DNA from: a bacterium | GTDB taxonomy: Bacteria; Ratteibacteria; UBA8468 | NCBI GenBank assembly: GCA_030637775.1 | Contig: DAOWFY010000094.1 | Location: 1 to 9,600 of the forward strand | Reading direction: 5' to 3' | DNA: 9,600 nt | Shown: positions 6,644 through 9,600 of the stretch, in pieces | Layout of the letters: each line of letters opens with the position of its first letter | Position numbering within the stretch: the first letter of the stretch is position 1 | Notes under the pieces: generated by a model | What the model was told of the DNA's origin: nothing | What the model saw: only the letters and a program-made list of their open reading frames with translations | Database searches by the model: none | Made by a program: the position numbers and the translations under genes

Positions 6644-7467
6644 AACTTTTTTACTTTATGTCTTTTGCATTTTACATCCTTTGTGCTGCCGCTATTTCCT
6701 CTACAGACACTTTTAGAGTTGTGGCTGTCGTCAATGATGAAGCAATTACTGAAGGTGAGGTTGAGGAATTGGTGGATCTTAAAGGAAATTTTTCCTCTGC
6801 TCTTAACTATCTTATCGAGGAGGCTCTTCTTTTCCAGGAGGCAAAGAAGAAGCAAATAGAGAAAGAAAGAGTGGATGAAGAATTCAATAGAGTTAAAGAA
6901 AGGTTTTCTTCCGAGGAGGGTTTTTATCAGCAGTTGCAGAAAGAAGGTTTAACTGCACATCAAGTAAAGAAGAACCTGGAAAAGCAACTTTTGATTCAAA
7001 GGCTTGTTAGGGAGGAGGTGCTTGAGAAAATTTCTGTCACTCCTTATGAAATCGAGGAAAGATTATCTCAGAGGAATTTTCCGAAAAAAGTCTCTTATCG
7101 GTTAAGTGAAATTTTTCGCAAGGAAAAAAAGGAGATTAAAGAGATTTTAGGGAGGATAAAAAAGGGACAACTGAAATTTGAGACTCTCTCTACCGACCTC
7201 GGCTATTTTCAAAGGGAAGAGATGGCTTTAGAGTTCCAGACCGTTTTATTCACATTGAAGATTGGCGAGATAAGTAAACCGATAGAGATGGAGGATGGCT
7301 ATCACCTCATCTCCATCACCGAGAAAAGGGAGGAAGAAAGAAGTCCCGAAGAGTTCAGGAAAGCGATCAGGGAAGAACTATTCCAGAAGAAATTCGGTCA
7401 GAAATACAAAGAATTTATTGTTGAATTAAAGAAGAACGCCCATATTGAGATAAAAAATAATGAATAA
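6640..7467 (+). CDS. surA: SurA-like periplasmic chaperone with a shortened parvulin domain
   Basis: A 275-residue exported protein. Residues 1-20 form a signal peptide (MKLFYFMSFAFYILCAAAIS) with a plausible cut after AAA; the Cys15 context YILC is a poor lipobox. FRVVAVVNDEAITEGEVEEL (25-44) and LNYLIEEALLFQEAKKKQI (55-73) are the SurA N-terminal signature, followed by long charged helices to about 145. A parvulin-like domain covers about 149-228: VSYRLSEIF, then LGYFQREEM, LKIGEISKPI and DGYHLISI. It is short. The stretch between FETLS and DLGYF that usually holds a YSED-type loop is missing, and the first parvulin His (usually in HIL) is not present; His222 in GYHLI remains. SurA helps outer-membrane proteins fold, with chaperone activity mainly from the non-PPIase core. 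The ATG overlaps the previous stop (ATGA) and has no SD. Its place before pdxA and rsmA repeats the E. coli surA-pdxA-rsmA order. Confidence 0.8.
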   Translation: MKLFYFMSFAFYILCAAAISSTDTFRVVAVVNDEAITEGEVEELVDLKGNFSSALNYLIEEALLFQEAKKKQIEKERVDEEFNRVKERFSSEEGFYQQLQKEGLTAHQVKKNLEKQLLIQRLVREEVLEKISVTPYEIEERLSQRNFPKKVSYRLSEIFRKEKKEIKEILGRIKKGQLKFETLSTDLGYFQREEMALEFQTVLFTLKIGEISKPIEMEDGYHLISITEKREEERSPEEFRKAIREELFQKKFGQKYKEFIVELKKNAHIEIKNNE

Positions 7468-7491
7468 AGTAAAGGGATCAGGTCTCCACAG

Positions 7492-7650
7492 TTGCTACAA
7501 GATTAACCTGAAAGACTAATTACGCATATTCCTACTAAAGTCAGTGTAATCAGTAAGTAGCGGAATTTGACAAACTTGCGACACCGCACTCTCTGCTATC
7601 TTTAGTAGCAATATGCGGGAGGATTAACCTCTTGATAATTCTCACAGCAA
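7492..7650. mobile_element. MITE-like imperfect palindromic element, copy 1
   Basis: A 159-bp element between the second SurA-like gene and pdxA. The left arm (7492-7563) and inverted right arm (7584-7650) share the order TTGCT, then TTAACCT, then an 18-base core, then a GCGG motif, with about 20 bases in the centre. The core is CGCATATTCCTACTAAAG at 7523-7540 and its reverse complement, with one difference, at 7600-7617. Outer ends are TTGCT and AGCAA. It has no room for a transposase, and I see no target-site duplication. The left arm recurs at 9455-9504 with 46 of 50 bases identical, and the right arm recurs inverted at 9529-9580. So this is a repeat family, not a one-off palindrome. Whether it moves through a transposase in trans is inferred. 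Confidence 0.8.
7521..7550 (+). promoter_or_regulatory. Weak promoter-like pair inside the left arm of element copy 1
   Basis: TACGCA (7521-7526) and TGTAAT (7545-7550) are spaced by 18 bases, pointing at pdxA. The second repeat block shows the same layout with better hexamers: TTCGCA at 9561-9566 and TATAAT at 9585-9590, again 18 apart. Conservation of the spacing across copies is the main support. The hexamers alone are weak. Confidence 0.22.
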
Positions 7651-7653
7651 ATT

Positions 7654-8685
7654 ATGAATAAGCCGATTATCGGGATTACGATGGGGGATCCCGCGGGAAT
7701 TGGACCCGAGGTGATTCTCAAAGCACTCGCAGAGGCGAGCATCAGAAAAAGCATCGCACCTCTCCTGATTGGTGAGGATTTCATCTTTGAGAGGGTAAAG
7801 AAGATTGTTGGTTTCCCTTTCCACTTTCATCCCATCAACAAAATAGAAGAGGCAATATTTAAAGAAGGGCAAATTGATATCCTTAATTTAGGAGAGATGA
7901 GAGAAAATAATTTTGTCGTCGGAAAGGTAAGCAGAGTCTGTGGAAAAGCAGCAATTGCTTATGTGAAAAAGGCCTTCTTTTTAGCCAAAAATAAAAGAAT
8001 TGGTGCTCTCGTCACCGCTCCCATCAATAAGGAGGCGGTCAGCCTATCTAATTTCCCCTATCCGGGTCATACAGAATTTTTAGCCGCTTTAACTAAAAGA
8101 AAAAGGGTGGGGATGGTGTTGGCGGCAAAAGAGTTAAAGGTCCTTTTAGTTACTACCCATTTAGCTCTTCGGGATATCTCTGCCGCACTTACTGAGGAGA
8201 AGATTCTGGAAAAGATTAAATTGGGTTACCATTTTTTAAAGGATGATCTAAAACTAAAAAATCCTCGTATTGGCCTCTGTGGTTTAAATCCACATAATGG
8301 GGAGGCAGGCATATTTGGCGATGAGGAGGAAAGGGTAATTAAGCCGGCAATTGCTGCTGCCAGAAGAGCCGGCATCAACTGTATTGGCCCGGTTCCCTCC
8401 GATATAATCTTTTACCAGGCAACAAAACAGAAAAAATATGACCTGGTGATAGCGATGTACCATGATCAGGGACTCATTCCCTTAAAAACCCTTTACTTCG
8501 AGGAAGCGGTGAATATTACCATTGGTTTGCCGATCATCCGCACCTCACCCGATCACGGGACCGCTTTTGATATTGCCTATCAGGGAAAAGCAGATTCTAC
8601 GAGTATGAAGGAGGCTATAAGATATGCGGCAAGATTGGTCTCTGCTAAAGGAAACAAAAGGTCTCCTCAAGCAATATCGGTTTAG
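7654..8685 (+). CDS. pdxA: 4-hydroxythreonine-4-phosphate dehydrogenase
   Basis: PdxA oxidises 4-phosphohydroxy-L-threonine with NAD(P) in the DXP-dependent route to pyridoxal phosphate; it is cytosolic and needs a divalent metal. The 343-residue length is normal. It opens with the family signature IGITMGDPAGIGPEV (6-20). YPGHTEF (136-142) holds the substrate-binding His139-Thr140. The three metal-binding histidines are His169 (TTHLALRDI), His214 (GLNPHNGEAG) and His270 (AMYHDQGLIPLK), matching E. coli His166, His211 and His266. IRTSPDHGTAFDIA (295-308) closes the active site. All key residues are present, so it should be active. The ATG at 7654 is the only start consistent with the family; in-frame TAA lies at 7636. 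There is no Shine-Dalgarno sequence in place, because the repeat element ends three bases before the ATG. Its 3' end overlaps rsmA by 62 bases. Confidence 0.96.
   Translation: MNKPIIGITMGDPAGIGPEVILKALAEASIRKSIAPLLIGEDFIFERVKKIVGFPFHFHPINKIEEAIFKEGQIDILNLGEMRENNFVVGKVSRVCGKAAIAYVKKAFFLAKNKRIGALVTAPINKEAVSLSNFPYPGHTEFLAALTKRKRVGMVLAAKELKVLLVTTHLALRDISAALTEEKILEKIKLGYHFLKDDLKLKNPRIGLCGLNPHNGEAGIFGDEEERVIKPAIAAARRAGINCIGPVPSDIIFYQATKQKKYDLVIAMYHDQGLIPLKTLYFEEAVNITIGLPIIRTSPDHGTAFDIAYQGKADSTSMKEAIRYAARLVSAKGNKRSPQAISV
8608..8614 (+). promoter_or_regulatory. Shine-Dalgarno site for rsmA inside pdxA
   Basis: AAGGAGG lies nine bases before the ATG at 8624, within the pdxA coding region. It supports the rsmA start that overlaps pdxA by 62 bases, over later alternatives. 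Confidence 0.7.
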
Positions 8686-9469
8686 GCCAAAAAAGAGGTT
8701 GGGCCAGCATTTCCTTATTAATTCATCTGCAGTTGAGAAGATTTTAACTACAGCTAATTTGAAGAAGGAGGATATAGTTCTTGAGATTGGCACCGGTCTT
8801 GGCCTGCTTACTGAAGAATTAGCAAAGAGAGTAAAAAAGGTAATTGGGTTTGAGGTTGATGAGAGGCTTTGCTCCATTTCACAGAAGGTTTTGGCCGATT
8901 TTCCGAATGTTGAAATTAAGAGGGAGGATATTTTAGAGGTCTCTCCAACCGATTTTCATTCCTTAGGAAAGTTTAAGGTAATTGGGAATCTTCCCTATTA
9001 CATTACCACACCAATTATATTTTCTCTTTTGTCCTGGGGCAAAAGTTTGATGTTGGCAATTCTTACCGTTCAGAAGGAAGTGGCAGAAAGGCTTATATCT
9101 CCCCCGGGTAGAAAAGAGTATGGGATTCTCTCCATTGGAGCTCAATTCTACAGCCAAGTGGAAAAACTTGCTGATTTTAAGAAGGAGTCCTTCTTTCCAG
9201 CCCCGGAGGTTGACTCCTCATTGATAAGAATAAAGATGCGAGAAAACCCCCCGGTTTTGGTAAAGGATGAAAAGAATTTCTTTAATCTGGTAAAAGTAAG
9301 TTTTGGTCAACGGCGTAAACAGCTGGTTAATGTTCTGTCCAAAGGCTTAAACCTCAAGAAAGAGATTATCTCTCACAAACTTTCACTTATAGGAATTGAC
9401 CCTAAACGAAGAGCAGAGACCCTTTCCCTGGAGGAGTTTGCTAAATTGAGCAATTTGCTACAAGCTTAA
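8624..9469 (+). CDS. rsmA: 16S rRNA (adenine(1518)-N6/adenine(1519)-N6)-dimethyltransferase RsmA (KsgA)
   Basis: RsmA dimethylates two adjacent adenines in the 3' terminal hairpin of 16S rRNA using S-adenosylmethionine, late in 30S assembly. The 281 residues have family-normal length. RPKKRLGQHFLIN (21-33) is the N-terminal signature. VLEIGTGLGLLTEEL (52-66) is the SAM-binding motif I, FEVDE (76-80) carries the acidic residue for the ribose, and GNLPYYITTPII (121-132) is the catalytic NLPY motif. FFPAPEVDSSLIRI (190-203) and FGQRRKQLVNVL (227-238) are the usual C-terminal marks. All catalytic elements are intact. The ATG at 8624 has a good SD at 8608-8614. The last codons (LLQA and the TAA at 9467-9469) lie inside the repeat element that starts at 9455, so the gene's end was remodelled by it. 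It follows pdxA as in E. coli. Confidence 0.96.
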   Translation: MRQDWSLLKETKGLLKQYRFRPKKRLGQHFLINSSAVEKILTTANLKKEDIVLEIGTGLGLLTEELAKRVKKVIGFEVDERLCSISQKVLADFPNVEIKREDILEVSPTDFHSLGKFKVIGNLPYYITTPIIFSLLSWGKSLMLAILTVQKEVAERLISPPGRKEYGILSIGAQFYSQVEKLADFKKESFFPAPEVDSSLIRIKMRENPPVLVKDEKNFFNLVKVSFGQRRKQLVNVLSKGLNLKKEIISHKLSLIGIDPKRRAETLSLEEFAKLSNLLQA

Positions 9470-9600
9470 CCTGGGAGAGTAATTACGCATATTCCTACTA
9501 AAGTGAACATATAGTATGGTAGCGGAAGTTGCTGTGAGAGTTATCAAAGAGGTTAACCTTTTCGCATATTGCCACTAAAGATAGTATAATTAGATTTAAG
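9455..9600. mobile_element. MITE-like repeat, copy 2, rearranged and running off the window
   Basis: The block begins inside rsmA. Bases 9455-9504 match the left arm of copy 1 in 46 of 50 positions, including the 18-base core at 9486-9503. A GTAGCGGAA motif follows at 9519-9527, as in copy 1 at 7557-7565. Bases 9529-9580 then match the copy 1 right arm in inverted orientation, with core CGCATATTGCCACTAAAG at 9563-9580. So two arms stand head to tail here, while in copy 1 they face each other. The core starts are 77 bases apart in both copies. The sequence after 9580 continues toward an unseen end. No other gene is found in 9470-9600. Confidence 0.75.
9561..9590 (+). promoter_or_regulatory. 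Candidate outward promoter in element copy 2
   Basis: TTCGCA (9561-9566) and a perfect TATAAT (9585-9590), spaced by 18 bases, point out of the window to the right. The -35 match is 4 of 6. It overlaps the 18-base core of the repeat. It could drive the next gene, which lies outside the window. Confidence 0.3.

Noticed and set aside
6640-6699. Lipoprotein signal at Cys15 of the second SurA-like protein
   Set aside because: The context YILC has Leu at -1 where lipoboxes need a small residue.
7567-7572. Perfect TTGACA as a -35 box for pdxA
   Set aside because: No acceptable -10 hexamer at 16-19 bases; the nearest candidate (TGCTAT) is 21 bases away.
9541-9580. Integron attC site suggested by GGTTAACC near palindromic arms
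   Set aside because: The expected RYYYAAC/GTTRRRY pairing is not present, and there is no integrase or cassette layout.
7492-9600. CRISPR array
   Set aside because: The shared cores occur only four times, in both orientations, with nearly 2 kb of genes between the two pairs; no regular spacer series.

Overview
The window reads as a chromosomal segment of an uncultured, moderately AT-rich, Lys/Glu-rich diderm bacterium. The evidence for a Gram-negative-type envelope is a type II secretion (T2SS) pseudopilin set G-H-I-J-K, two SurA-like export chaperones, and the surA-pdxA-rsmA gene order known from Escherichia coli. The style (extra FTLMELL-type prepilin, HhH-rich oversized GspK, intergenic palindromic repeats) resembles candidate phyla such as Omnitrophota. 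That placement is a guess from general familiarity and was not tested. All genes are on the + strand.

Layout. (1) 3-1079: the 3' part of ribosomal protein S1, running in from the left edge. It overlaps by 4 bases (ATGA) with (2) 1076-1637, a prepilin-like gene that appears to carry a 1-base frameshift near 1535. (3) 1638-1720: a GC-rich palindromic repeat. (4) 1721-2155: gspG. (5) 2156-2378: a 223-base non-coding gap with hairpins. (6) 2379-6038: gspH, gspI, gspJ and an oversized gspK, all overlapping. (7) 6035-7467: two SurA-N-type proteins, coupled by 4-base overlaps; the first has no parvulin domain and the second a shortened one. (8) 7492-7650: a 159-bp imperfect palindrome (MITE-like) ending three bases before pdxA. 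(9) 7654-8685 pdxA and 8624-9469 rsmA, overlapping. (10) 9455-9600: a second, rearranged copy of the palindromic element, which supplies the last codons and stop of rsmA and runs to the window edge.

How the genes work together. GspG is the main T2SS pseudopilus subunit, and GspH/I/J/K are expected to form its tip. The SurA-like proteins directly downstream, co-translated with gspK, are placed to act on exported or outer-membrane proteins. pdxA (vitamin B6) and rsmA (16S rRNA dimethylation) are the usual surA neighbours and probably not functionally part of secretion.

The most interesting material is the repeat family at 7492-7650 and 9455-9600, the lamin-tail-like domain and acidic calcium-type loops inside GspK, and the loss of PPIase parts in both SurA-like proteins. 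I see no tRNA, rRNA, CRISPR array, transposase or convincing intrinsic terminator.
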